Source of the DNA: Roseovarius sp. W115
GTDB lineage: Bacteria > Pseudomonadota > Alphaproteobacteria > Rhodobacterales > Rhodobacteraceae
Length of the DNA stretch: 64,000 nt
Assembly (NCBI RefSeq): GCF_032842945.2
Contig: NZ_CP146606.1
Location: forward strand, 3,548,962 to 3,612,961
Direction of reading: 5' to 3'
Shown here piece by piece: positions 10,588 through 20,348 of this stretch (its first letter is position 1; every line of letters starts with the position of its first letter). The notes under the pieces were generated by a model. It was given only the letters and a program-made list of their open reading frames with translations, had not been told where the DNA came from and searched no databases. The translations under genes and the position numbers were made by a program.

Positions 10588-11928
10588 ATGTCTCTCTCAC
10601 ACATCTTACGTATTCTGACCGCAAGCGCCTTGTTGGCGATGCTTCTGGCACTGCCAGCACGGGCGCAGACAATCTTGCGCGATCCCGATATCGAACACGC
10701 CCTCAAACAGCTTGCCGCGCCCGTCTTACACGCCGCTGGATTGGGCACGGCGGGCATGCGGATACTCGTCATTGACGATGGCTCTCTCAATGCCTTTGTC
10801 ATTGATCGGAATCATATTTTCCTCAATTCCGGCCTGATCCAGCGCATGGAAACGCCGGACATGCTGCAATCGGTGATCGCGCATGAGGCGGCGCATATCG
10901 CCAATGGGCATTTGACCCGGCGACCTATCAATCTGCGCAATGCACGTACGGCAGCTGGCATCGGATCGGCACTTGCCGCGATCGCTGCGGTTGCGGCGGG
11001 GGGTGGTGCCGAGGCGGCGGGGGCCGTCGCACTCGGGGCACAGACCACAGCACAGCGCCTCTTTTTCGTGCACACACGTGCTGAAGAGAACGCGGCGGAC
11101 CAAAGTGGCCTGCGTTACCTGGTTGAGGCTGGGATCAGCACAGAAGGTGCGCTCAAAGTGCTTGATCTCTTTCGCGGACAAGAGCTTTTGATTTCCGCCC
11201 GACAAGACCCCTATGCGCGCACGCACCCTCTATCGCAAGATCGCTACCGTACGATGCAGCGCCTGAGCCAGGCACATGTTGGGCGTGAGACGCCCAAAGA
11301 TACCGCAGCGTGGTACTGGTTTATGCGCGCCAAGGGCAAATTGTCGGCCTTCCAGCGGTCGCCGAAGTGGACCCTGAATCGCGCAGGTGAATCGGGCTAT
11401 GCCGATATCAAGGCGATGCGCGAGGCAGTGGCTTGGCATCGGCGCGCAAATCTCAACCGTGCCCTGCCGTTGATCGACCAGGCGATCGCCGCCAACCCGA
11501 ATGATCCCTACTATTATGAGCTTAAGGGACAGATCCTGATGGAAAGCCGGCAGTTCGACGCCGCCGTCACGGCCTATAGAAGTGCGGCACAGCTTGCGCC
11601 ACGCAACGCACTCATCCAAGGGTCGTATGGTCGGGCTATGTTGGCCACGGGTCAAACGCAGGACGCTCTGCAAATGCTTGAAAAATCACGCGCATCAGAT
11701 GGACGGGATCCGCGGCTTTTAAGAGATATGGCCACGGCCTATGCCAAACTTGGAAACACCGGCATGGCCTCGGTTGTGACGGCAGAGCGGTACGCCATGG
11801 TCAATCGGATGGAAGACGCCGCAATCCATGCCAAACGCGCATCGGGGCTTTTACCTCAGGGCTCCGCGGGGTATCGAAGGGCCCAGGACATCCTGTCAGC
11901 GGTCAAGCGCGCCGCTCGGAACAAGTAG
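10588..11928 (+). CDS. M48 family metalloprotease with TPR domain (BepA-like)
   Basis: Periplasmic zinc protease of the BepA/YfgC type, which in E. coli supervises outer-membrane protein assembly. 446 residues from ATG 10588 (a TTG at 10567 is also in frame). Signal peptide LLAMLLALPARAQ, zinc motif HEAAH in VIAHEAAHIANGH, the downstream glutamate in ENAADQSG, then C-terminal TPR repeats from about residue 290. The DsbA-like gene follows after 17 bases, which suggests one operon for periplasmic folding and quality control. Confidence 0.9.
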   Translation: MSLSHILRILTASALLAMLLALPARAQTILRDPDIEHALKQLAAPVLHAAGLGTAGMRILVIDDGSLNAFVIDRNHIFLNSGLIQRMETPDMLQSVIAHEAAHIANGHLTRRPINLRNARTAAGIGSALAAIAAVAAGGGAEAAGAVALGAQTTAQRLFFVHTRAEENAADQSGLRYLVEAGISTEGALKVLDLFRGQELLISARQDPYARTHPLSQDRYRTMQRLSQAHVGRETPKDTAAWYWFMRAKGKLSAFQRSPKWTLNRAGESGYADIKAMREAVAWHRRANLNRALPLIDQAIAANPNDPYYYELKGQILMESRQFDAAVTAYRSAAQLAPRNALIQGSYGRAMLATGQTQDALQMLEKSRASDGRDPRLLRDMATAYAKLGNTGMASVVTAERYAMVNRMEDAAIHAKRASGLLPQGSAGYRRAQDILSAVKRAARNK

Positions 11929-11945
11929 AGTTTGGGGGAGAGCGA

Positions 11946-12692
11946 ATGAAAAACTGGCTTATAGCAGCAGCAGCCGTCACGGCGCTCACCCTGCCCGCGC
12001 ACAGCCTAGATGTGGACGGGATGAGCGATGCCGAGCGCGAAGCTTTTCGGGCGGAAATCAGGCAGTATCTTCTGGAAAATCCTGAAGTGATTATGGAGGC
12101 CGTCGCGGTTCTGGAACAGCGTGAAGCAGAGCAACAAGCCCAGGCAGATGTGGCTTTGGTTGCGGCAAATGAAGAGGCGCTGTTTGAGGACACTCACTCT
12201 TGGGTCGGGGGCAATCCAAACGGTGACATCACGCTGGTTGAGTTCATTGACTATCGCTGCGGGTTTTGTCGGCGTGCCCATCCCGAAATCGAAAACCTAC
12301 TCGAAACTGATGGAAACATCCGCCTGATTGTAAAGGAATTTCCCATTCTTGGAGAGGATTCTGTAACCGCATCGCGCTTTGCCATCGCGGTGAAGCAGCT
12401 GGCAGGCAATGAGAACTACAAGGCTGTTCATGATGCCTTGATCGCCCTGCCGGGAGAGGTGTCTGAACCTGCGTTGCGACGGCTCAGCGATGCGTTTGAC
12501 CTGCCCACTGATGATATTCTCGCGCATATGGAAAGCGATGATGTGACCGAAGTGATCGCGTCAAATCATGCCCTGGCACAACGTCTGCGCATTTCCGGCA
12601 CGCCGACATTTGTGATGCAAACCCAGATGTTACGAGGGTTTGTTCCTGCGGATGACATGCTGGCGATAGCGGAAGATCTGCGAAGCGAATAA
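11946..12692 (+). CDS. DsbA family thiol:disulfide oxidoreductase
   Basis: Periplasmic thioredoxin-fold protein. 248 residues: signal peptide to about residue 19, a charged coiled region (25-75), then the thioredoxin domain with the redox pair Cys105-Gly-Phe-Cys108 in DYRCGFCRR and the cis-proline loop GTPTF. GGGGGAG lies six bases before the ATG. The long N-terminal extension and CGFC motif fit the BdbD/Com1/ScsC-like group more than classic DsbA (CPHC). Confidence 0.9.
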   Translation: MKNWLIAAAAVTALTLPAHSLDVDGMSDAEREAFRAEIRQYLLENPEVIMEAVAVLEQREAEQQAQADVALVAANEEALFEDTHSWVGGNPNGDITLVEFIDYRCGFCRRAHPEIENLLETDGNIRLIVKEFPILGEDSVTASRFAIAVKQLAGNENYKAVHDALIALPGEVSEPALRRLSDAFDLPTDDILAHMESDDVTEVIASNHALAQRLRISGTPTFVMQTQMLRGFVPADDMLAIAEDLRSE

Positions 12693-12733
12693 CTTGCCGC
12701 AAGATTGCGCGCTAAGCTCTTATGAAATAATTA

Positions 12734-13862
12734 TTATTCCGCAGCTTGTGCCGCTTCTACAGCATCAATTTCTGCGGCTTTTTTCTCAACCTGTTCGACG
12801 ATGTGCTCAATCATCTCATCATTGGACAGTTTGTGACTGGCTTTGCCAGCCAGATAAACCATCCCCGATCCTGCACCGCCACCGGTAAAGCCCACATCGG
12901 TCATCAAAGCCTCGCCAGGACCATTCACAACACAGCCAATGATCGAAAGGCTCATGGGGGTTTTGATATGCTCCAGCCGCTTTTCCAGCGCCTCGACGGT
13001 CTTGATGACGTCAAAGCCCTGTCGCGCACAGGATGGGCAAGAGATGATATTCACACCGCGATGACGCAGCCCGAGAGACTTCAGGATTTCATACCCAACC
13101 TTCACCTCTTCCACCGGATCGGCGCTTAGGCTTACCCGGATCGTGTCGCCAATGCCCATCCAGAGCAGGTTTCCAAGACCAATCGCGGACTTGATTGTAC
13201 CAGACACAAGGCCACCTGCCTCAGTGATGCCAAGGTGAATCGGCGCGTCCGTGGCCTCGGCCAGGGCCTGATAGGCAGCGGCCGCCATGAATACATCAGA
13301 CGCCTTACAGCTTATCTTGAATTCATGAAAATCATTGTCTTGCAGCACCTTGATATGGTCGAGACCAGACTCCACCATCGCCTCGGGCGTGGGCTCTCCG
13401 TATTTCTCAAGCAGGTGCTTTTCCAGCGATCCTGCGTTCACACCAATGCGCATAGAGCACCCATGATCGCGCGCGGCCTTGATCACTTCGCGCACGCGGT
13501 CTTCTGAGCCGATGTTGCCCGGATTGATCCGCAGACAGGCCGCGCCGGCCTCTGCCGCCTCAATTCCGCGCCGGTAGTGAAAATGAATATCTGCCACAAT
13601 CGGCACCGGGCTTTCGCGCACGATGTCCTTGAGCGCGCGCGACAGAATCCTCATCGGGCACGGAAATACGCACGATATCCGCGCCCGCCTCTGCGGCGGC
13701 CTGAACCTGTGCGATGGTGCCGGGGATATCCGTAGTGACCGTATTGGTCATGGTCTGCACGCTGATCGGGGCATCCCCGCCCACGGGAACGTTGCCCACC
13801 ATGATCTGACGGCTTTCGCGGCGATAGATATTGCGCCAGGGACGGATGTGATTAAGCGACAT
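12734..13862 (-). pseudogene. ispG: ispG (4-hydroxy-3-methylbut-2-enyl diphosphate synthase), frameshifted
   Basis: [4Fe-4S] enzyme of the MEP isoprenoid pathway. Residues from ATG 13862 run in one frame to [10 protein letters not shown], then the reading continues in another frame from [11 protein letters not shown] to the stop at 12734. The rest is normal, including the cluster cysteines ([10 protein letters not shown] and GCVVNGPGE). Removing one base, most simply the C at 13643 (a G on the coding strand), restores the expected DSSRALKDI. Since the MEP pathway should be essential here, a sequence error is likelier than a real pseudogene. It is downstream of rodZ, a conserved pairing. Confidence 0.9.
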
Positions 13863-13939
13863 GAGCGCGGGTCCGCAACGTTGTAAACTTAAACTGACAA
13901 TAGGTTGCAGTGGCACAAGAGGCAATTGCCTTGCGGCGT

Positions 13940-15244
13940 TTAATCCTCGATTGGGGCCTCCGGCGTCTCTGCCACGCCCTGAAGCTCTGCCACGTAGCGC
14001 AGCAGGTCTTCATCCTGGTTAAGGTCAGCGACCTGCAAAGCGTCTGCCAACATCTGCGCATCCAGCGGCAAACCTGACGTCACCTGCCCGCTGGGCCCAG
14101 CCGGACCATAGTGCTGGCCGTTCATGGCAAAATAGATAGAACCGGATTCGCCCACGCGCAGCTCGGACGGTTCTTCGGTCACAGGGACATCCCAAGTGTC
14201 ACCGGCATTCATGATTCCTTCGAACAGGACCGTGCCATCAGCCGCCCGAACACGAACCCAGGCCGGACGCACAGCCACCATGCGCACGCCCTGTGGCTGA
14301 TCACTCAGAACCTGCGGGCTCGCAACCGGTGTTTCGATACCCGGCTCTTCCGCTGTTACCGAAGCAAGCGCATTGTTGGACGAGAAATTGGCAGGTGCCG
14401 TGTCAGAGGCGAAATTCGAAGGTGCCGTGTCCGCCGAAGGAAGTTCTGGACGGAACGTTCCCACTTCAGATGGATCGAGCGTGGAAATCGGCGCATCGCG
14501 CGCAGTCAGCACGGGCACATCAAGCGCCTGTGGACGGTAAAGCCGATCCAGCCGTTCATCCCGCGGCGCCTCAAAGCCATTGTCTGCTGTTTGGGCCGGA
14601 TCCTCGGTGCTCTCCACACCCGGAGGTGCCACCACGACACCGTTCAGGGGATCAAGATCGCTGAGAACATCAGGTGTGTTTTCCACGGGTGCAAACTGCA
14701 CGCGTTGAACTTCATTCAGAACGCTCCAGCCGCCGTAGCCAATCCCGCCGATGAGCAGCATCAGAACAAGGGCCGACCCAATCGCGCCGGGTTCAACGCC
14801 GGACACAATGGAATCCTTGGCCGGGACAAAGGGTGTCTTGGGAACCGCAATCGGATCCTCGCGATGCATCTTGCGGCGCGCTTTGGCAATCTCGCCACGC
14901 CGCAGGCTCGACGCCTCTGCGGACATACCGTGCGCAATGGAAAACCCGCTTTCCTGACAAAAGCCTTCAAATGCCTTGTCGGGGTCCATGTTCAGATAGC
15001 GCGCATAAGAGCGCACATAGCCGGGAATAAAGCCGGGTGTGTCAAAGGCATCGGGATCGCAATTCTCGATCGCAGCCACATAAGAGGCCTTGATCCGAAG
15101 CTCGCGTTCCACATCCAGCAGAGATTTGCCCATGGTCGCGCGTTCGCCGCGCATCATGTCGCCAAGGCGCAGGTCAAATGCATCGAAACCGCGAGGTTCG
15201 TCTCCCGGTTCGTCTGACACACGTTTTGACCGGAAACCGATCAT
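13940..15244 (-). CDS. RodZ-like helix-turn-helix / DUF4115 membrane protein
   Basis: Probable cytoskeletal cell-shape factor. 434 residues: an N-terminal Xre-type helix-turn-helix (about 24-95, with [18 protein letters not shown] and [14 protein letters not shown]), a basic linker, one membrane helix (about 155-176, [16 protein letters not shown]), a Pro/Asp-rich disordered stretch, then a C-terminal DUF4115 periplasmic domain (from about 320). This order is that of E. coli RodZ. Placement just before ispG agrees with rodZ-ispG synteny seen widely in proteobacteria. Confidence 0.85.
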   Translation of the reverse strand: MIGFRSKRVSDEPGDEPRGFDAFDLRLGDMMRGERATMGKSLLDVERELRIKASYVAAIENCDPDAFDTPGFIPGYVRSYARYLNMDPDKAFEGFCQESGFSIAHGMSAEASSLRRGEIAKARRKMHREDPIAVPKTPFVPAKDSIVSGVEPGAIGSALVLMLLIGGIGYGGWSVLNEVQRVQFAPVENTPDVLSDLDPLNGVVVAPPGVESTEDPAQTADNGFEAPRDERLDRLYRPQALDVPVLTARDAPISTLDPSEVGTFRPELPSADTAPSNFASDTAPANFSSNNALASVTAEEPGIETPVASPQVLSDQPQGVRMVAVRPAWVRVRAADGTVLFEGIMNAGDTWDVPVTEEPSELRVGESGSIYFAMNGQHYGPAGPSGQVTSGLPLDAQMLADALQVADLNQDEDLLRYVAELQGVAETPEAPIED

Positions 15245-15354
15245 ACCCTTACTGCCTTTGTCCTATGCCTGCTCGCAATCTCATGATTCGCGTGCATCCC
15301 GCCCGTCTCACATAACTGTAACATATCGCAGATGCGAATGCACCCGCAGCACGT

Positions 15355-16578
15355 TTATGCAGACAATTCGGACCGATTTAAGGCGCAATGGCTCCAAAGT
15401 GCGTCCATTGCGTGGACAAGTTGGTCAATTTCTTGCGGCCCATGCACCGGAGATGGCGTGAAACGAAGCCGCTCAGTGCCTCTTGGAACCGTGGGGAAAT
15501 TGATCGGCTGGACGTAGATTCCATAGCCGTCGAGCAGCATGTCACTGAGCTTTTTGGTATGAACCGGATCACCAACGATGACAGGCACAATGTGGCTTCC
15601 ATGATCAATCAAAGGAAGTCCAAGCCCCTTGAGCCGCAGCTTAAGCGTCTTGGCTTGTGTCTGGTGCAGATCACGAAGCGCCTGATCGGTTTTGAGATGC
15701 GCCACGGATGCCGCCGCGCCAGCCGCCACCGCAGGTGGCAGGGATGTGGTGAAGATAAAGCCCGGCGCATAAGACCGTATGGCATCGCACATCTTGGCCG
15801 TCGCCGCGATATAGCCGCCCATCACGCCAAAGGCTTTGGCCAGCGTGCCGTTGATGATGTCGATGCGGTGCATCAGCCGGTCGCGTTCCGCAACACCTGC
15901 TCCGCGTGGCCCATACATGCCGACGGCATGCACTTCGTCGATGTAAGTCAACGCACCGAACTCGTCTGCCAGATCACAAATCGCCTCGATCGGAGCAAAA
16001 TCGCCATCCATGGAATAGACCGATTCAAACGCAATCAGTTTCGGTGCATCCGGGTCATCGGCAGCGAGCAGTTCGCGCAGGTGATCCAGATCGTTGTGCT
16101 TGAAAATCCGCTTGGCCCCGCCATTGCGGCGCACACCCTCGATCATCGAGGCGTGGTTGAGTTCATCGGAATAGATGATCAGACCGGGGAACAGTTTTGG
16201 CAAAGTTGAGAGCGTGGCATCATTGGCGATATAGGCGCTGGTGAAAAGCAGCGCCGCTTCCTTGCCATGCAGGTCTGCCAGTTCGGCCTCAAGACGTTTG
16301 TGATAAACGGTTGTGCCGGAAATGTTGCGCGTGCCGCCCGAACCGGCCCCGGTGGAATCCAGCGCTTCGTGCATCGCCTCCAAAACGACGGGATGCTGCC
16401 CCATGCCAAGATAGTCATTGCCGCACCAGACCGTCACGGGCTGTTCGGTGCCATCCGGACGACGCCAGATCGCATGCGGGAACTGCCCCTTTTGACGTTC
16501 AATATCGATAAACGTCCGATACCGGCCTTCTTCATGCAGGCGCGCAATCGCTTCATCAAGCTTCGCAGAAAAATCCAC
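15355..16578 (-). CDS. hemA: 5-aminolevulinate synthase
   Basis: Condenses glycine and succinyl-CoA to 5-aminolevulinate, the first step of tetrapyrrole synthesis in alphaproteobacteria. 407 residues from GTG 16578, preceded by a purine-rich RBS (AAGGAAGGGA, 16585-16594). PLP lysine in [14 protein letters not shown], the glycine-rich [10 protein letters not shown], and the [10 protein letters not shown] strand. Upstream is an FNR-type box (16711-16724), which matches known oxygen control of hemA in Rhodobacter. The product feeds cysG (siroheme) and the cobalamin genes in this window. Confidence 0.95.
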   Translation of the reverse strand: MDFSAKLDEAIARLHEEGRYRTFIDIERQKGQFPHAIWRRPDGTEQPVTVWCGNDYLGMGQHPVVLEAMHEALDSTGAGSGGTRNISGTTVYHKRLEAELADLHGKEAALLFTSAYIANDATLSTLPKLFPGLIIYSDELNHASMIEGVRRNGGAKRIFKHNDLDHLRELLAADDPDAPKLIAFESVYSMDGDFAPIEAICDLADEFGALTYIDEVHAVGMYGPRGAGVAERDRLMHRIDIINGTLAKAFGVMGGYIAATAKMCDAIRSYAPGFIFTTSLPPAVAAGAAASVAHLKTDQALRDLHQTQAKTLKLRLKGLGLPLIDHGSHIVPVIVGDPVHTKKLSDMLLDGYGIYVQPINFPTVPRGTERLRFTPSPVHGPQEIDQLVHAMDALWSHCALNRSELSA

Positions 16579-16710
16579 GCGTCTTCCCTTCCTTGGCAGT
16601 CTGGCCTGGGTGGGCCACATGTCACCGAAATGACATGCTCAGGTTTCTTGGGACGGATATAGAACCCGTCGCTTGCAAGCAATAGTTTACAAATTGCCAC
16701 GGGGGTCTCT

Positions 16711-16724
16711 TTGACCCAAATCAA
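16711..16724. promoter_or_regulatory. Putative FNR/FnrL-binding site between hemA and an M20 dipeptidase
   Basis: The 14-mer TTGACCCAAATCAA fits the FNR consensus TTGAY-N4-RTCAA exactly. It lies 133 bases from the hemA start and 71 bases from the dipeptidase start. In Rhodobacter sphaeroides hemA is known to be FnrL-controlled, which favours hemA as the target. Confidence 0.65.
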
Positions 16725-16794
16725 GATGCTGGACAGTGCGCACGGGGCTGGTAGGGTCGCGCCAAACTCCACGACCAATGATTGGAGACATCTC

Positions 16795-18183
16795 ATGTCC
16801 CTTGACGCCGTTTTGGCCCGAATTGATTCCGACATGCCGCAGGCGATGGATCGCCTGATGGAGCTGTTGCGTATTCCGTCAATTTCGACCGATCCAGCCT
16901 ATGCCAAACCCTGTCAGGAAGCCGCCGATTGGCTGGTGGCAGACCTGCAAAGCCTTGGAGCGCGCGCTGAGAAACGCCTGACATCGGGCCATCCGATGGT
17001 GGTCGGCCATATTGACGGACCGGAAGGCAAGGACACGCCGCACCTTTTGTTTTATGGTCATTATGACGTGCAGCCGGTGGATCCCCTCGACCTGTGGCAC
17101 ACCGATCCGTTCCAGCCCGAGCTACAAGATACCCCCAAAGGTCAAGTCATTCGCGGGCGCGGATCGTCAGACGACAAAGGGCAATTGATGACCTTTGTCG
17201 AAGCCTGCCGCGCCTACAAGGCGGTCACTGGCACCCTGCCCTGTCGCATCACGTTTTTCTTCGAGGGCGAAGAAGAATCCGGCTCGCCTTCGCTTGTGCC
17301 TTTCATGGAAGAGAATGCCGCCGAACTGAAAGCCGACCTGGCCCTGATTTGCGACACGTCCATGGTCGCGCCGGGTGTGCCGTCTATTGCTTCACAATTG
17401 CGTGGGATGGTGAAGGAAGAGTTCACAATCCACGGCCCAAGAATCGATTTGCATTCAGGTCATTACGGAGGACCGGCGCTCAATCCGTTGCGCGAAATCT
17501 CTCGTCTCATCGCCAGCTTCCATGACGACACAGGCCGCGTGGCGGTCGAGGGATTTTATGAAGGCGTGCACGAAGTGCCGGACGATCTTTTGCGCCAATG
17601 GGAAAACAGCGGCTTTGATGAGGATGAATACCTTACATCCGTGGGCTTCACCGAGCCGCATGGCGAAGACGGCTATTCGACGCTGGTTCAGCAATGGGCA
17701 CGACCAACGCTAGAAGTCAATGGCCTGTGGGGCGGGTATCAGGGCGTGGGCACCAAAACGGTGATCCCGGCCGAGGCGCATTGCAAGGTCACCTGCCGGT
17801 TGGTTGGAGATATGGACCCCGACGCGCTTCGTCGCAAGCTGCGCAAACATGTCGAGGACCGGCTGACCCCAGATGCGCGGGTAGAATGGAATGATGATCT
17901 TGACGGCTCGCCCGCGGCGGTGATGAACATCGCGCGCCCCGAGTTCGAAGCCGCGCGTCAGGCGCTTAGCGATGAATGGAACCGGGAGGCGGTCTTTGTT
18001 GGCATGGGTGGCTCGATCCCGATTGCCGGGTTCTTCAAGGAAATCCTCGGGCTGGATTCCATGCTGATCGGATTTGCCAACGAAGACGACGCCATTCATA
18101 GCCCGAATGAGAAATACAACGTCGAAAGCTTTCAAAAAGGCGTGCGCAGCTGGGCGCGGGTGCTGGACGAGCTGACAGGCTGA
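16795..18183 (+). CDS. M20 family dipeptidase
   Basis: Zinc-dependent peptidase of the carnosinase/DapE-like M20 branch. 462 residues from ATG 16795 (TTGGAG upstream). Metal-site motifs FYGHYDVQP and GRGSSDDKGQL, the catalytic glutamate pair in FFEGEEESGS, and the terminal histidine in EDDAIHSPNEKY. The alpha/beta hydrolase at 18190 starts six bases after its stop, so the two are probably cotranscribed. Substrate unknown. Confidence 0.9.
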   Translation: MSLDAVLARIDSDMPQAMDRLMELLRIPSISTDPAYAKPCQEAADWLVADLQSLGARAEKRLTSGHPMVVGHIDGPEGKDTPHLLFYGHYDVQPVDPLDLWHTDPFQPELQDTPKGQVIRGRGSSDDKGQLMTFVEACRAYKAVTGTLPCRITFFFEGEEESGSPSLVPFMEENAAELKADLALICDTSMVAPGVPSIASQLRGMVKEEFTIHGPRIDLHSGHYGGPALNPLREISRLIASFHDDTGRVAVEGFYEGVHEVPDDLLRQWENSGFDEDEYLTSVGFTEPHGEDGYSTLVQQWARPTLEVNGLWGGYQGVGTKTVIPAEAHCKVTCRLVGDMDPDALRRKLRKHVEDRLTPDARVEWNDDLDGSPAAVMNIARPEFEAARQALSDEWNREAVFVGMGGSIPIAGFFKEILGLDSMLIGFANEDDAIHSPNEKYNVESFQKGVRSWARVLDELTG

Positions 18184-18189
18184 TCTGTG

Positions 18190-19062
18190 ATGATCCTGGG
18201 CTTTGAGGATCATGTCGAGATGTTGAACGGCATCGAGATTGCCTGGAGCATGGGCGGTGATGGCCCACCCCTGCTCTTGCTGCATGGCTTTCCGCAAACC
18301 CGCGCGCTTTGGGCAAAGGTGGCCCCGCAATTGGCCAATACGTACCAAGTGATCTGCCCCGATCTGCGCGGCTATGGCGCAAGCGGCAAGCCGCACCCCG
18401 TCAGCGCCTACAGCTTTCGCGAAATGGCGCGGGATCAGATCGCGTTGATGACCCATTTGGGCCATAAGAGATTTGCAGTGGCTGGCCATGATCGCGGTGG
18501 GCGCGTGGCGCATCGTTTGGCTTTGGATGCGCCGGGGGCTGTCTCAAAGCTCTGTGTCATGGACATTATTCCCACCCATACCCTACTCACCGAGCTGCGC
18601 ATGGATGTGGCGCAGGCCTATTACCACTGGTTTTTCCTCGCCCAGCCCGAACCTTTCCCGGATCACATGATCGCCGCTGATCCGGATCGGTACTTTGAGT
18701 CCTGCCTGTTGGGTTGGGGTGCTGCCAAACTGGAGGACTTCGACGCCGACCAACTGGCCGCCTACCGCGCAGCCTGGCGTGACCCCTACACGATCCGCGG
18801 CATGTGCAATGACTACCGCGCGGCGATTTCCCATGACGTTGAAGATGATGCCGCCGATCTAGATGCGCAGATCACCTGCCCCACGCTTGTCCTCTATGGC
18901 GCAGACGGGGCCATGGCCAAAGCCTATGATGTGGCAGAGACCTGGGCTGGGAAATGCACGGATATGCAGGCCAAGGCTCTGCCTGGCGGGCATTTCTTTG
19001 TGGATTGCGCGTCAGATGAGACGGTGGACGTGCTGCAAACGTTCTTTGAGGACGCAGTGTAA
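18190..19062 (+). CDS. Alpha/beta hydrolase, fluoroacetate/haloacetate dehalogenase-like
   Basis: 290 residues from ATG 18190 (a GTG just before it is also possible). The residues follow the fluoroacetate dehalogenase pattern at the same spacing: nucleophile Asp101 with Arg102 and Arg105 (GHDRGGRVAHR), Asp125, the halide-binding pair His146-Trp147 (YYHWFF), a tyrosine near 209 (NDYRA) and the catalytic His near 268 (PGGHFF). The corresponding Rhodopseudomonas palustris residues are D110, R111, R114, D134, H155, W156, Y219 and H280. Dehalogenase activity is inference; epoxide hydrolases are related. Confidence 0.8.
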   Translation: MILGFEDHVEMLNGIEIAWSMGGDGPPLLLLHGFPQTRALWAKVAPQLANTYQVICPDLRGYGASGKPHPVSAYSFREMARDQIALMTHLGHKRFAVAGHDRGGRVAHRLALDAPGAVSKLCVMDIIPTHTLLTELRMDVAQAYYHWFFLAQPEPFPDHMIAADPDRYFESCLLGWGAAKLEDFDADQLAAYRAAWRDPYTIRGMCNDYRAAISHDVEDDAADLDAQITCPTLVLYGADGAMAKAYDVAETWAGKCTDMQAKALPGGHFFVDCASDETVDVLQTFFEDAV

Positions 19063-19095
19063 GGTCCGCTTTGCGGACTGCACGGACCTTGCGTT

Positions 19096-19272
19096 GAGCC
19101 GTGCCAGCGGCGGACCGGGGGACGGCGCAACCGTACAATGATCGGCGCGCTTTATCCCGGCCAAGTCCGCCTGCCAAATAATCGTAGCACTGACGCCACC
19201 CAAAGCGCCGGCCCATCGGGCCGGTCCGGCGCTGGCACGGCGGGCCTGCGGCCCTCGATTCCGTGCCATGAG
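19096..19272. repeat. Structured palindromic repeat, copy 1 of 2
   Basis: Fills most of the 325-base gap between the hydrolase and tRNA-Asp. Arms at 19098-19118 and 19221-19241 are complementary with one mismatch. Inside and beyond them lie stem GCGCCGG/CCGGCGC (about 19205-19231), stem GGCACGG/CCGTGCC (19234-19240 with 19261-19267) and the apical hairpin GGGCC-TGC-GGCCC (19242-19254). The same layout with different but still complementary stems occurs at 31166-31338. No open frame of note. Confidence 0.75.
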
Positions 19273-19387
19273 TGTGGAGAACGAAGGAACGGGATGAGCT
19301 AAATAGCAGACTATCGCATTGCGCAAACACTAGTCACGCGGTCAAGTCCGTTAAAACCACCCAGTATCAAGTCATAGTCGGAAACAT

Positions 19388-19464
19388 TGGCGCGGTTGAC
19401 GGGGCTCGAACCCGCGACCCCCGGCGTGACAGGCCGGTACTCTAACCAGCTGAGCTACAACCGC
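19388..19464 (-). tRNA. tRNA-Asp (GTC)
   Basis: Cloverleaf on the reverse strand: acceptor GCGGTTG/CAACCGC, anticodon loop CTGTCAC with GTC, T-arm GGTTCGAGCC, and encoded CCA (19388-19390). 77 nt. Differs from the next copy at one D-loop base. Confidence 0.97.
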
Positions 19465-19485
19465 GCAGATCATGTTTTACAGCAG

Positions 19486-19562
19486 TGGCGCGGTTGACGG
19501 GGCTCGAACCCGCGACCCCCGGCGTGACAGGCCGGTACTCTAACCAACTGAGCTACAACCGC
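19486..19562 (-). tRNA. tRNA-Asp (GTC), second copy
   Basis: Same acceptor stem, GTC anticodon and encoded CCA (19486-19488) as the copy at 19388. The two are 21 bases apart, so they are a tandem duplication with a single difference. Confidence 0.97.
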
Positions 19563-19697
19563 CCGCTGCAAGTCTGATCCTGAAGGCCCAGACGTGAGGT
19601 GCTTCTTAGGCTGCGCGCTTCGCCCCGTCAAGCGCTCTCAGTGGGAAATCACATGCAACGCCGCCGGATCATGTTGGCTTGCAATTTCGAAGGAAAA

Positions 19698-19773
<76 letters not shown>

Positions 19774-19979
19774 GCCTTGCGCGCCCTCTAGCAAATGTCA
19801 GACCGCAGACGCAAGGGCAGAAGCGCATCGCGACCAAGTTTCGTCATCAAATGTGGTTATCATCTGCTTCAGGACGTTACGTCACGTCAAGATTTGGGCA
19901 AACACATCTTCTTTTTGGACCTGATTGAAGTACCAGTCGCATTGGTTGTGGTGAGGGGCATGGTAAGGAGATTTCGTCT

Positions 19980-20330
19980 GTGGCGTCCTGGTTTGTCGGT
20001 ATTGCCCTTCCTCTGGCCTTGTACTTTGGCCTTGTTTTTCTTCCCAGAGCAGGCGCGATACGCCTCTTGATCCTGACGGGTATGGGACTTGGCGTGCTAT
20101 GGACCGCCTACTTTCTGAAAGTTGGCGGCTCGGGTGCGCTTGATCCGGTGAAAGGCGCCTACAGCGTCCTTATGCTTTTGGCCTTTACAATTGCTCTTGT
20201 TCTTGGCGGTACAATGATGGTTATGAAAACCCGCCTGCCCGAGACCTGGCCTACATGGAGCTGGCCAATATGCGTTTTGGTCGCCCTTGTGGCCGTAGGG
20301 ATCCCATTGGTCCGCATGTTCGGAATGTGA
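19980..20330 (+). CDS. Small hypothetical membrane protein
   Basis: Unrecognised. 116 residues from GTG 19980, which is preceded by TAAGGAG (19964-19970). Four hydrophobic segments (about 3-22, 26-44, 60-80, 92-112) suggest an inner-membrane protein with little exposed mass. It lies between tRNA genes and converges with the histidine phosphatase gene. No domain assigned. Confidence 0.7.
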   Translation: MASWFVGIALPLALYFGLVFLPRAGAIRLLILTGMGLGVLWTAYFLKVGGSGALDPVKGAYSVLMLLAFTIALVLGGTMMVMKTRLPETWPTWSWPICVLVALVAVGIPLVRMFGM

Positions 20331-20348
20331 AAGACACCTTGCAGACTA

